Translations under genes and position numbers: made by a program
Assembly (NCBI RefSeq): GCF_003097515.1
Contig: NZ_CP029188.1
Location: 3,917,001 to 3,981,000, forward strand
Length of the DNA stretch: 64,000 bases
Direction: 5' to 3'
From: Streptomyces tirandamycinicus
GTDB taxonomy: Bacteria > Actinomycetota > Actinomycetes > Streptomycetales > Streptomycetaceae
In this document: positions 44,444 to 52,878 of the stretch, piece by piece
Layout of the letters: each line of letters starts with the position of its first letter
Position numbering within the stretch: position 1 is the stretch's first letter
The notes under the pieces: model-generated
Told to the model about the DNA's origin: nothing
Seen by the model: the letters and a program-made list of their open reading frames with translations, nothing else
Database searches by the model: none

Positions 44444-46382
44444 CGATGGCCTCCTTGAGAGCCGCCGCGAGCTGCTCGGCCTTGAACGGCATTCCGTTGA
44501 CCTGGTTGTACGGCTGTGCGTCGACCAGGAACCTCGCCCGGATCAGGGTGGCGAGCTGGCCCAGGTTCATCTCCGGTACCACTACCTTGTCGTAACGTCC
44601 GAGTACCTCCCCGAGATTCCTCGGGAACGGGTTGAGGTGCCGCAGATGGGCCTGGGCGACGGCGCCGCCCTCCCGCCGGATGCGGCGGACCGCTGCGGTG
44701 ATCGGCCCGTACGTGGAACCCCAGCCGAGGACCAGCGTCCTCGCGCCGTCGGGGTCGTCGACCTCCAGGTCAGGGACCTCGATGCCGTCGATCTTGGCCT
44801 GGCGGGTGCGGACCATGAAGTCGTGGTTCGCCGGGTCGTAACTGATGTTCCCGGTCCCGTCCTGCTTCTCGATGCCGCCGACCCGGTGCTCCAGACCCGG
44901 TGTTCCGGGCACGGCCCAGGGGCGGGCCAGCGTGTGCGGGTCCCGCTTGTAGGGCCAGAACACCTCGGTTCCGTCCTCGAGCGTGTGGTTCGGGCCGGTG
45001 GCGAACCGGGTCCGGAGATCCGGCAGCTCGTCGAGGTCCGGGATGCGCCACGGCTCGGAGCCGTTGGCGAGGTACCCGTCGGACAGCAGGAGCACCGGGG
45101 TGCGGTACGTCAGCGCGATCCGGGCCGCGTCCAGTGCCGCGTCGAAGCAGTCCGCCGGGGTCCGCGGGGCGACGACCGGCACCGGTGCCTCGCCGTTGCG
45201 CCCGTACATGGCCTGCAGCAGGTCGGCCTGCTCGGTCTTGGTGGGCAGACCGGTCGAGGGCCCACCGCGCTGGATGTCGACGACCAGCAGCGGCAGCTCC
45301 AGCGACACCGCCAGGCCGATGGTCTCCGACTTCAGCGCCACGCCGGGGCCGGATGTAGTGGTCACGGCCAGCGAGCCGCCGAACGCGGCACCGAGCGCCG
45401 CGCCGATGCCGGCGATCTCGTCCTCGGCCTGGAAGGTGCGCACGCCGAAGTTCTTGTGCCGGGACAGCTCGTGCAGGATGTCCGAGGCCGGGGTGATCGG
45501 GTACGAGCCGAGGTACAGCGGCAGGTCGGCCTGGCGGGACGCGGCGATCAGCCCGTAGGACAGGGCCAGGTTCCCGGAGATGTTGCGGTACGTGCCGGTC
45601 GGGAACGCGGTGCCGGCCGGGGCGACCTCGTAGGAGACGGCGAAGTCCTCGGTCGTCTCCCCGAAGTTCCAGCCGGCCCGGAACGCCGCCACGTTCGCCT
45701 CGGCGATCTGCGGCTTCTTCGCGAACTTGGCCCTCAGGAACTTCTCGGTGCCCTCGGTCGGCCGGTGGTACATCCACGACAGCAGGCCCAGCGCGAACAT
45801 GTTCTTGGAGCGCTCGGCCTCCTTGCGGGAGAGCCCGAACTGCTTGAGCGCCTCGATCGTCAGCGTTGTCAGGGGGACGGGGTGCACGCTGTAGCCGTCC
45901 AGCGAGCCGTCCTCCAGCGGGGAGGTCTCATAGCCGACCTTGGCCATGGCGCGCTTGGCGAACTCGTCGGTGTTGACGATGATCTCGCCGCCGCGCGGCA
46001 CGTCGGCGATGTTGGCCTTCAGCGCGGCCGGGTTCATCGCCACCAGCACGTGCGGGGCGTCGCCGGGGGTGAGGATGTCGTGGTCGGCGAAGTGCACCTG
46101 GAAGCTGGACACGCCCGGCAGGGTGCCGGCGGGCGCCCGGATCTCGGCCGGGAAGTTGGGCAGGGTCGACAGGTCGTTCCCGTACGACGCCGTCTCCGAG
46201 GTGAAGCGGTCACCCGTCAACTGCATTCCGTCACCGGAATCACCCGCAAAGCGGATGATCACCCGGTCCAGTTGGCGTACTTCCTTCTCGCCGGGAGGCC
46301 GTCGCTGCCCCCCGACGAGGGCCTCCCCGGCCTCGTCTGCCTCGTCCGCGTGTTCTGCTGGGCTGCTGACCTGGCTGGTCAC
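44436..46382 (-). CDS. korA: 2-oxoacid:ferredoxin oxidoreductase subunit alpha (fused gamma-alpha, KorA)
   Basis: 648 residues, GTG 46382 with GGGAGG about 10 nt upstream. The gamma domain comes first (DRVIIRFAGDSGDGMQLTGD to about residue 210), then the alpha pyrimidine-binding domain (LGSYPITPASDILHELSRH, FQAEDEIAGIGAALGA, TTTSGPGVALKSETIGLA). No ferredoxin (delta) domain is present, so electrons go from KorB to a separate ferredoxin. The organisation is that of actinobacterial KorAB, an oxygen-tolerant 2-oxoglutarate:ferredoxin oxidoreductase. Confidence 0.94.
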
Positions 46383-46528
46383 TGAACTGGACCTCCCTCG
46401 AGGCGGCTGGGTCGCGGCCGGCGCACCGGTCGCTCCAAGGTCAACCCTACGTCCGTGAGCACCACCTTCCCGGGACCGCTCACATGTCGGACGTCGATCT
46501 GAGATGCCGCCGTGTACCGGCTTGCCAT
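46379..46528 (-). CDS. Possible small ORF coupled to korA
   Basis: A 49-codon frame, ATG 46528, ends in a TGA that overlaps the korA GTG (GTGA). It begins MASRYTAASQIDVRHV and is basic with no known domain. Third-position G/C is roughly 75 percent, lower than in neighbouring genes, so it may be just the korA leader. The ribosome site of korA lies in its last codons. Confidence 0.3.
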   Translation of the reverse strand: MASRYTAASQIDVRHVSGPGKVVLTDVGLTLERPVRRPRPSRLEGGPVQ

Positions 46529-46587
46529 GTTCCGTTCGCCCCCCGGTCTGCTCGATGGGAAGGTCCCCCGCGATCGATCGCTACTAA

Positions 46588-46602
46588 CTGACAGAGTGTC
46601 AG
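46588..46602. promoter_or_regulatory. Palindrome upstream of korA
   Basis: CTGACA-GAG-TGTCAG is a perfect inverted repeat about 206 nt before the korA start, in the only relatively AT-containing stretch of the gap (CTACTAACTGACAG). It is a candidate operator for the korAB promoter. Confidence 0.4.
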
Positions 46603-47384
46603 GCATTCACCGTTTCGGACAGGTGAGCACGCCCGTACACACCGATGCCCGCCGTCACCGAGAGTGAGTCGAACCTCGGGATGGTGCCGTCCGGTGCGGT
46701 GTCCACGGTCGGCGCTCGGGCGGATGAGGCCCTCACGGGGCGGTGCCTCACGGAGCGGCACGGCGTCCTGGGCGAGGGCGAGGGCGAGGGTGACGGCGAG
46801 GGCGACGCGGACGGTGTGCGCCTCGCCGACGGCCCACGTGTCCCCGTCGCCGGCACGGTGGCGAGCGCCCGGTGCCCGCCGGTCTTGTGCTCCACGGTGG
46901 TGCGTCCCCCTGCGGTCGTCGCGCATGGTTGAGCATGGCCATCGGCCCGCGTCCGGCTGCCTGCGTCCGGTCGCCCCAGCATCGCACCGTTCGCACGGCC
47001 GGGCGGGTGTTTCGCGCCCGAGGGGCCGCCGGTCGAGCGCGTCCGGTTCCGCCTCCCGGGCGCGGGGCGGCGGCCCGCCGTTCCCCTGTGTGCAGGCGCC
47101 GCCCCGTCCGCACGCGCTGCCCGTGTGCGTCGAGGTCGGCAGGGCTGGGGAGGCCGGTAGGGCTGGGAGGTCCGGGAGGTCCGGGAGGGCTGGGCGAGGC
47201 CGGGGGGGACCGGGCGGCATCGGGAGGGACTGCTGTTCGGGGTCTGTGGCCGACGGCCTGCGCGGCCGCATCCGCGCAGGTCAGGGCATGCGTGGGCGGG
47301 GTGGAGCAGGGACATCCGCGCCAGCCGGACGCCCGTTCCGGTCCGATGACTGACACGCCTGCTTACCGTTTCTTTAACAGGGCC
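46603..47384. other. Intergenic region between korA and nuoA2
   Basis: This stretch contains GGCGAG hexamer repeats (about 46772-46812) and GGTCCGGGAG-like repeats (about 47158-47215). Open frames here are low complexity and show no domain. No gene is supported. Confidence 0.6.
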
Positions 47385-47390
47385 TAGACT
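47385..47390 (+). promoter_or_regulatory. -10 box of the second nuo cluster
   Basis: TAGACT, 45 nt before nuoA2, fits TAnnnT; TTACCG 16 nt upstream is a weak -35 candidate. No Rex-like site is visible here, unlike at nuoA. Confidence 0.5.
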
Positions 47391-47435
47391 CCCGTGCGTA
47401 CAGATCGTCGAACGGGCAGGGAGCGAGGGGCGGAC

Positions 47436-47840
47436 GTGCGGACACTTCCCGAATCGTCGACCGTGCTCGCGGCCGACTACTTCCAGAGCTACTCGGTCGT
47501 CGGACTGCTCGCCCTCGTCGGCGTGCTCTTCGTCGCCGTGGCGTTCGGTGCTGGACGGCTGCTGCGGCCGGTCGTACCGACGCCGGAGAAGCTGCTCACC
47601 TACGAGTGCGGGGTCGACCCCGTGGGAGAGGGCTGGGCGCACACCCAGGTCCGCTACTACGTGTACGCGTTCCTCTACGTGATCTTCGCAGTGGACTCGA
47701 TCTTCCTGTTCCCGTGGGCCACGGTCTTCGCCGCGGCCGGATACGGCGCGACGACGCTCGTGGAGATGTTCATCTTCCTCGGCTTCCTGGCCGTGGGAAT
47801 TCTCTACGCATGGAAGAAGGGCGTCCTCACATGGACGTGA
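47436..47840 (+). CDS. nuoA2: NADH-quinone oxidoreductase subunit A, second cluster
   Basis: 134 residues. GTG 47436 has GAGGGG 6 nt upstream; an in-frame GTG at 47394 would add a charged leader and lies at the predicted transcript start. The NuoA motifs are LLTYECGVDPVGEGWAHTQ and RYYVYAFLYVIFAVDSIFLF. It begins a second, partial complex I cluster. The acidic residue and Cys of the YECG loop are retained. Confidence 0.93.
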   Translation: MRTLPESSTVLAADYFQSYSVVGLLALVGVLFVAVAFGAGRLLRPVVPTPEKLLTYECGVDPVGEGWAHTQVRYYVYAFLYVIFAVDSIFLFPWATVFAAAGYGATTLVEMFIFLGFLAVGILYAWKKGVLTWT

Positions 47841-48535
47841 CCCCGCGGACCCCGGGCGCGGAGGCGGCCGAGCCGGCCGCCGAGCCGGTGCTGCTGCCGG
47901 AACCCAGGAGGCTGGGAGCCCTCTCCCGGCTGGCACCCGAGCCGATGAAGGTGATCCTGAACTGGGGCCGCCGCTACAGCCTGTGGGTCTTCAACTTCGG
48001 CCTCGCCTGCTGCGCGATCGAGTTCATCGCCGCGTCGATGGCCCGGCACGACTTCATCCGCCTCGGGGTGATCCCGTTCGCCCCCGGCCCCCGGCAGGCC
48101 GATCTGATGGTGGTATCGGGCACGGTCACCGACAAGATGGCACCGGCGGTGAAGCGGCTGTACGAGCAGATGCCCGAACCCAAGTACGTCATCTCCTTCG
48201 GAGCGTGCTCGAACTGCGGCGGCCCGTACTGGGACTCGTACTCCGTGACCAAGGGCGTCGACCAGATCATCCCCGTGGACGTCTACGTCCCGGGCTGCCC
48301 GCCGCGGCCCGAAGCGCTGCTGCAGGGCGTTCTCAAGCTGCAGGAGAAGATCGCGCGCGAGTCGCTGGGCGAGCGGTACGCCACCGCTCCCGGGCGGGCC
48401 TCGGTGAGCGAACTCCGCAGCGGGCTGGTGACCCCGCCGGACCCGGCCGCGGGCGCCGCGGACTCCCCGTCCGGCGCCACGCCACCGGGTGAGGCGCCCG
48501 ACGGGCGCGGGTCCGACCGGGGAGCCGCCTCGTGA
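47831..48535 (+). CDS. nuoB2: NADH-quinone oxidoreductase subunit B, second cluster
   Basis: 234 residues, ATG 47831, overlapping nuoA2 by 10 nt. All N2-cluster Cys are kept: FGLACCAIEFIAAS, SFGACSNCGGPYW (with one extra Cys) and PGCPPRPEALLQG. A tail of about 50 Pro/Ala/Ser-rich residues follows the conserved core. The retained ligands show that the second complex should still reduce quinone, provided a NuoD partner is available. Confidence 0.93.
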   Translation: MDVTPRTPGAEAAEPAAEPVLLPEPRRLGALSRLAPEPMKVILNWGRRYSLWVFNFGLACCAIEFIAASMARHDFIRLGVIPFAPGPRQADLMVVSGTVTDKMAPAVKRLYEQMPEPKYVISFGACSNCGGPYWDSYSVTKGVDQIIPVDVYVPGCPPRPEALLQGVLKLQEKIARESLGERYATAPGRASVSELRSGLVTPPDPAAGAADSPSGATPPGEAPDGRGSDRGAAS

Positions 48536-49581
48536 GCACCTTCGGCACGGACATCACGGAGCGCTTCGGTCCGGAGGCGACCGCCGAGGCGGCGTACGAC
48601 CTGCTGACCGTGGACGTTCCGGCCGGCTCATGGCTCGACGCGCTGCGGATCGCCCGCGACGAGCTCGGCTGCACCTACTTCGACTGGCTCAGCGCCGTCG
48701 ACGAGCCGGGCACGGGCTTCCGTGTGTGCGCGCACGTCGTCTCGCTGCAGAAGGGGGCGGAGGGAACCGCGGAGGGAACCTCCGTACGCAGACTGATGCT
48801 GCGTACGACCGTGCCGCACGACACCCCCGCGCTCCCCACGGCGGTGGAGATCTACCCGGGCGCCGGCTGGCACGAGCGCGAGACGCACGAGATGTTCGGC
48901 GTGGACTTCACCGGCCATCCGCACCTGGTGCCGCTGCTCCTTCCCGACACGTTCGAAGGGCACCCGCTGCGCAAGGACTTCGTGCTCGCGGCGCGGGTCG
49001 CCAAGGCATGGCCGGGCGCGAAGGAGCCGGGCGAGTCCGAGCACGGCGGGCCGAAGCGGCGCCAGATGCTGCCGCCCGGCGTCCCCGACCCCAACGAGTG
49101 GGGCCCCCTCAAGGGCCAGCTTCCCCCCGCCCCCGCCCGCCCGGCCCGCACCGCGCGCGCCGCGGGCGAACGTCCGCCGCGCCGCACCCGCAGTGCGTCG
49201 GAGGGGTCGGCGAGTCAGGCCGATTCAGCGGGACAGGCGGGTCAGGCGGCTCCGGCCGCTCAGGGCGACTCGGCGGGTCCGGCCGCTGCGGCGGAGGGTC
49301 CGCAGGCGGCCGGTGGCGGACCTCCGGCGCGGCGCTCCCGTTCCGCCGCCGAGGGGTCGGCGAGTCAGGCGCCCGCACGGCGCTCGCGGTCCGCGTCCGA
49401 GGGCTCGGCCAGCCGGCGCGGGGCGCGGACGAGGCGGCCGCCCGCCGGACCGCGGCCGTGGCGCGGCGGACCACTCGACGGGTGGGCCCGGCGAGGCGGC
49501 ACCTCCGTCGGCCCGGGCGCCACGGACCCGCGGCACCGACGCGCCCTGGCACCACGCCCGCCCGGCGTTCGACGACTCTGA
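48532..49581 (+). CDS. nuoC2: NADH-quinone oxidoreductase subunit C, second cluster (probably frameshifted)
   Basis: 349 residues as read, GTG 48532 (GTGA overlap with nuoB2). The 30-kDa domain (about 1-165) is normal, with HERETHEMFGVDFTGHP and GHPLRKDFVLAARV. It is followed by a disordered tail with three copies of an R-[TS]-RS-[AS]-[AS]-EGSAS unit. After about 49416 the frame becomes Arg/Pro-rich and stops at 49581, whereas the neighbouring frame continues protein-like to 50326 and overlaps nuoH2 by GTGA. An uninterrupted gene would encode about 597 residues. The subunit core is unaffected. Confidence 0.85.
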   Translation: MSTFGTDITERFGPEATAEAAYDLLTVDVPAGSWLDALRIARDELGCTYFDWLSAVDEPGTGFRVCAHVVSLQKGAEGTAEGTSVRRLMLRTTVPHDTPALPTAVEIYPGAGWHERETHEMFGVDFTGHPHLVPLLLPDTFEGHPLRKDFVLAARVAKAWPGAKEPGESEHGGPKRRQMLPPGVPDPNEWGPLKGQLPPAPARPARTARAAGERPPRRTRSASEGSASQADSAGQAGQAAPAAQGDSAGPAAAAEGPQAAGGGPPARRSRSAAEGSASQAPARRSRSASEGSASRRGARTRRPPAGPRPWRGGPLDGWARRGGTSVGPGATDPRHRRALAPRPPGVRRL

Positions 49582-49582
49582 G

Positions 49583-49630
49583 CAGCCGCAGCCGCAGCCG
49601 CAGCCGCAGCCGCAGCCGCAGCCGCAGCCG
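49583..49630. repeat. CAGCCG hexanucleotide repeat
   Basis: Eight perfect copies of CAGCCG, coding Gln-Pro in the continuation frame of nuoC2. Confidence 0.92.
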
Positions 49631-49701
49631 CAGCAGGAGCCCGCGGCCCAGCCCGGACCGGGCGAAGAGCAGACGCCACCGGCTTCCGGCGCGGAAGCCC
49701 G

Positions 49702-49797
49702 CCCTCAGTCCGAGGCACACCCTCAGTCCGAGGCACACCCTCAGTCCGAGGCGCTCTCTCAGTCCGACGCGCTCTCTCAGTCCGAGGCGCGCCCTCA
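49702..49797. repeat. 18-bp tandem repeat coding PQSEAH-like units
   Basis: About five copies of an 18-bp unit (CCTCAGTCCGAGGCACAC and variants) encode PQSEAH, PQSEAL, SQSDAL and SQSEAR in the continuation frame. A further 12-bp repeat (ACAACCCGACCC) occurs at about 50186-50226. Confidence 0.8.
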
Positions 49798-50322
49798 GAC
49801 CGGGGCGGCCCGCACCGGCGGCGCACCGGCGGAAGCGCAGCCCGAGGACGGGTCCGGTGCCGAGTCCGCAGCCGAGTCCGCAGCCGGATCCGCTGACGGA
49901 GGAGAGTCCGCCGGTTCCGCCGACGAGACCGGGCCCGCTGCCGCCGGGTCTGCCGACGCCGCTGCCGAGCGCGGCGGCGAGGGCGGGTCTCCCGGGGAGA
50001 CCGCGGCCGGGCCCCGGCCCGGGACCGGGTCCGGCGCGGCTCCGGGCAGCGGCACCGTCGCCACCGAGCGGGGCGAGGACTCGGGCGGACCTCCGCCCGA
50101 GCAAGGACCCGACTCCGAGGCGGGACCTCGGCAAGGACCCGACTCCGAGCCTGCCCCGGGGACGGGCCCCGACGGCCCCCCGCCCACAACCCGACCCACA
50201 ACCCGACCCACAACCCGGCCCACGACCCCACCCTCGACCACGACCCCGACCCCCCGGCCGGGCGGCGGGTCCGATGAAGGGCCCGGGCCGCGGACCGACG
50301 ACGCCACGGGAGGCGACCGCGC

Positions 50323-51294
50323 GTGAACGACGCACTCGACGTCGCCCTGCGGCTCCTGGCCGTGTTCGCCGTGTTCCTGGTGCTGCCCCTCGTCATCGGC
50401 CAGACCGAGCACAAGGTGATGGCCCATATGCAGGGCCGGCTCGGCCCGATGTACGCCGGCGGCTTCCACGGCTGGGCGCAGCTCGTCGCGGACGGGGTGA
50501 AGTTCGCGCAGAAGGAGGACGTGGTCCCGGCCGCCGCCGACCGGCGCGTCTTCCAGCTCGCGCCCGCCGTCGCACTCCTCCCGTACCTGCTGGTGCTGGT
50601 CGCGATCCCGATCGGTCCCAGCGAGGGAGCGGTCGGCATCATCGTCGACGCGGGCATCTTCTTTGTGCTCGCCGTCATGGGCGTCGGTGTGCTGGGTTCG
50701 CTGATGGCGGGCTGGGCCTCGGCCAACAAGTTCTCGCTCCTCGGCGCCCTGCGCACCGCCGCGCAGCTCCTCGCGTACGAGCTGCCGATGCTGCTGGCCG
50801 CCGCGTCCGTCGCGATGGCCGCCGGCACCGTCTCCCTCCCGGGCATCCTGAACGCCTTCGAGTGGTGGTGGCTGCCCTGGCAGATCGTGGGCGCCCTGGT
50901 CTTCTTCGTCGCCGGTCTCGCCGAGTTGCAGCGTCCGCCGTTCGACATGCCGGTCGCCGACTCCGAGATCATCTTCGGCGCGTACACGGAGTACACCGGA
51001 CTGCGCTTCGCCCTGTTCCTGCTCGCCGAGTACGCGGGCATCGTCGTGCTCTGCGGTCTGACCACCGTCCTGTTCCTCGGCGGCTGGCACGGCCCGTTCG
51101 GTGCGGAGGGCCTCGGCTGGCTGTGGACCCTGCTGAAGACCGCGGTGCTCGCCTTCATCGTGATCTGGCTCCGCGTGACCTATCCGCGGCTGCGGGAGGA
51201 CCAGCTCCAGCGGCTCGCCTGGACGACGCTCGTCCCGCTCGCCCTCGCCCAGATCGCCCTCACCGGCGTCGTCAAGGTGGTGATGCAGTCATGA
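50323..51294 (+). CDS. nuoH2: NADH-quinone oxidoreductase subunit H, second cluster
   Basis: 323 residues, GTG 50323. Conserved parts are GQTEHKVMAHMQGRLGP, VADGVKFAQKEDVVP, ELQRPPFDMPVADSEIIFG and the E-[YF]-T-G-L-R segment. The usual GPNRVGP loop reads GPMYAGG, a change at the entrance of the quinone channel. It lacks the long C-terminal tail of the first NuoH. Confidence 0.93.
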   Translation: MNDALDVALRLLAVFAVFLVLPLVIGQTEHKVMAHMQGRLGPMYAGGFHGWAQLVADGVKFAQKEDVVPAAADRRVFQLAPAVALLPYLLVLVAIPIGPSEGAVGIIVDAGIFFVLAVMGVGVLGSLMAGWASANKFSLLGALRTAAQLLAYELPMLLAAASVAMAAGTVSLPGILNAFEWWWLPWQIVGALVFFVAGLAELQRPPFDMPVADSEIIFGAYTEYTGLRFALFLLAEYAGIVVLCGLTTVLFLGGWHGPFGAEGLGWLWTLLKTAVLAFIVIWLRVTYPRLREDQLQRLAWTTLVPLALAQIALTGVVKVVMQS

Positions 51295-51953
51295 CCGGCT
51301 CCCATCCGCCGTCCCGGTCCCGCATCCCGGGATCCGGCCTGGCCAAGGGGCTCGCCGTCACCCTGCGGACGATGACGAAGCGCGCGCACACCGCGCAGTA
51401 CCCCGACGTGCAGCCCGAGCTCCCGCCCCGCTCGCGCGGGGTGATCGGACTGTTCGAGGAGAACTGCACGGTCTGCATGCTCTGCGCCCGTGAGTGCCCC
51501 GACTGGTGCATCTACATCGACTCCCACAAGGAGACGGTCCCGGCCGCCGCCCCGGGGGGCCGTGAGCGCTCCCGCAACGTCCTCGACCGGTTCGCCATCG
51601 ACTTCTCGCTCTGCATGTACTGCGGCATCTGCATCGAGGTGTGTCCCTTTGACGCGCTGTTCTGGTCGCCGGAGTTCGAGTACGCGGAGACCGACATCCG
51701 CGAACTGACCCATGAGCGGGACAAGCTCCGCGAGTGGATGTGGACGGTCCCGGCGCCGCCCGCCCTCGACACGGCCGCCGAGGAACCCAAGGAACTCGCC
51801 GCCGCCCGCAAGGCCGCGGAGAAGCTCGCCGCCGCGCGGGCCCAGGCCGACGAGGCCGGGCAGACGGCCGGAGCACCGGGCGCCACGGGCCCGGCCACTC
51901 CGCCGGGCGCCACGGGCCCGGCCGACCCGGCGGACGAGGAGGGCCGGTCATGA
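51291..51953 (+). CDS. nuoI2: NADH-quinone oxidoreductase subunit I, second cluster
   Basis: 220 residues, ATG 51291 (ATGA overlap). Both [4Fe-4S] motifs are complete: CTVCMLCARECP and CMYCGICIEVCP. Without NuoE, F and G encoded here, this subunit would be the electron entry point, as in ferredoxin-linked complex I relatives. An Ala/Lys-rich helix and a GATGPA-repeat tail follow. Confidence 0.94.
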   Translation: MTGSHPPSRSRIPGSGLAKGLAVTLRTMTKRAHTAQYPDVQPELPPRSRGVIGLFEENCTVCMLCARECPDWCIYIDSHKETVPAAAPGGRERSRNVLDRFAIDFSLCMYCGICIEVCPFDALFWSPEFEYAETDIRELTHERDKLREWMWTVPAPPALDTAAEEPKELAAARKAAEKLAAARAQADEAGQTAGAPGATGPATPPGATGPADPADEEGRS

Positions 51954-52519
51954 CCCTCGCCCACGCCGTCGCCCAGACCGGGAACGGTTTCCTGTCCCCG
52001 ACGGGCGTCGAGATCGCCTTCCTGCTGGTCGGCGTCGCCACCCTGGCCGCCGCCGTCCTCACCGTCACCACCCGTCAACTGGTGCACGCCGCCCTGTGGC
52101 TGGTCGTGGCGCTGGGCGGGCTGGCCGTCGAGTACCTCCTGCTGACCGCCGAGTTCATCGCCTGGGTGCAGGTGCTGATCTACGTCGGTTCCGTGGTCGT
52201 CCTCCTGCTCTTCGGGCTGATGCTCACCAAGGCCCCCATCGGCCGCTCCCCCGACGCCGACTCCGGTAACCGCCCCGCCGCGCTCACCGTGGCGGCCGCC
52301 GCCGCGGCCGCCCTGGTCTGGGTGGTCGTCGACGCGTTCCGTACCACGTGGATCGACCTCGAAGGACCGGCCCAGGGCTCCACCCGGGTCGCCGGCGAGA
52401 TCCTCTTCCGGCACTGGGTGCTGCCGTTCGAGGCGCTCTCCGTGCTGCTCCTGGCCGCCCTGGTCGGCGCGATCGTCCTGTCCCGCAAGAGCCCCGAGGC
52501 CCGGGAGGGGAAGAACTGA
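51950..52519 (+). CDS. nuoJ2: NADH-quinone oxidoreductase subunit J, second cluster
   Basis: 189 residues, ATG 51950 (ATGA overlap). Five hydrophobic segments include AEFIAWVQVLIYVGSVVVL, the counterpart of the conserved third helix. It lacks the long tail of the first NuoJ. Confidence 0.92.
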   Translation: MTLAHAVAQTGNGFLSPTGVEIAFLLVGVATLAAAVLTVTTRQLVHAALWLVVALGGLAVEYLLLTAEFIAWVQVLIYVGSVVVLLLFGLMLTKAPIGRSPDADSGNRPAALTVAAAAAAALVWVVVDAFRTTWIDLEGPAQGSTRVAGEILFRHWVLPFEALSVLLLAALVGAIVLSRKSPEAREGKN

Positions 52520-52878
52520 TGCATCTCGCCTACCCAGCGGTGCTCTCCGTCCTCCTCTTCTGCACGGGGCTGTACGGGGTGCTCGCGCGCCGCAACGCGA
52601 TCCTGGTCCTGATGTCGGTCGAGCTCATGCTCAACGCCGTCAATCTCAACCTCGTCGCCTTCGACGTGTGGCTGCGCGACGCCCTGCACAGCGGCCAGGC
52701 CCTGACCCTGTTCACCATCGCCATCGCCGCCGCGGAGATCGGCATCGGTCTGGCGATCGTCCTGATGGTGTACCGCAACCGCGGCACCTCGGACATCGAC
52801 AAGCTCCGCGACACCGCCGAAGGTCACGAACCGGCCGGCGTCCCCGCGCCGGCAGAGAAGGCTGAGGCCACCGCGTGA
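52519..52878 (+). CDS. nuoK2: NADH-quinone oxidoreductase subunit K, second cluster
   Basis: 119 residues, ATG 52519 sharing one base with the nuoJ2 stop (TGATG). Three helices with the conserved Glu residues in VELMLNAVNLNLV and AAAEIGIGLAIV. A 20-residue Ala/Glu tail is extra. Confidence 0.94.
   Translation: MHLAYPAVLSVLLFCTGLYGVLARRNAILVLMSVELMLNAVNLNLVAFDVWLRDALHSGQALTLFTIAIAAAEIGIGLAIVLMVYRNRGTSDIDKLRDTAEGHEPAGVPAPAEKAEATA

Larger units (their letters stand above)
49511..50326 (+). pseudogene. Out-of-frame continuation of the nuoC2 tail
   Basis: From 49511 the +1 frame relative to nuoC2 reads ARAPRTRGTDAPWHHARPAF, then Gln-Pro repeats, PQSEAH-type hexapeptide repeats and a Gly/Ala/Glu/Thr-rich stretch to TGA 50326, overlapping the nuoH2 GTG. 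It has no start or ribosome site of its own. It is best explained as the rest of the NuoC2 tail, displaced by one extra base (or two missing) between 49416 and 49511. A sequencing error, a real mutation and a programmed shift cannot be told apart here. Confidence 0.6.

Noticed and set aside
46645..46932. 95-codon plus-strand frame with GEGEGEGDGEG repeats upstream of nuoA2
   Set aside because: Coding character comes from a GGCGAG hexamer repeat; no domain, and the frame has no good ribosome site.
49583..49797. CRISPR-like array of short repeats
   Set aside because: Repeats are contiguous tandem units without spacers and encode low-complexity peptide; no cas genes are present.
48489..51953. 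1154-codon open frame on the plus strand across nuoC2 and nuoH2
   Set aside because: Only its last part (from 51291) is a real gene, nuoI2. The rest lies out of frame with nuoC2 and nuoH2 and is Arg/Pro/Ser-rich.
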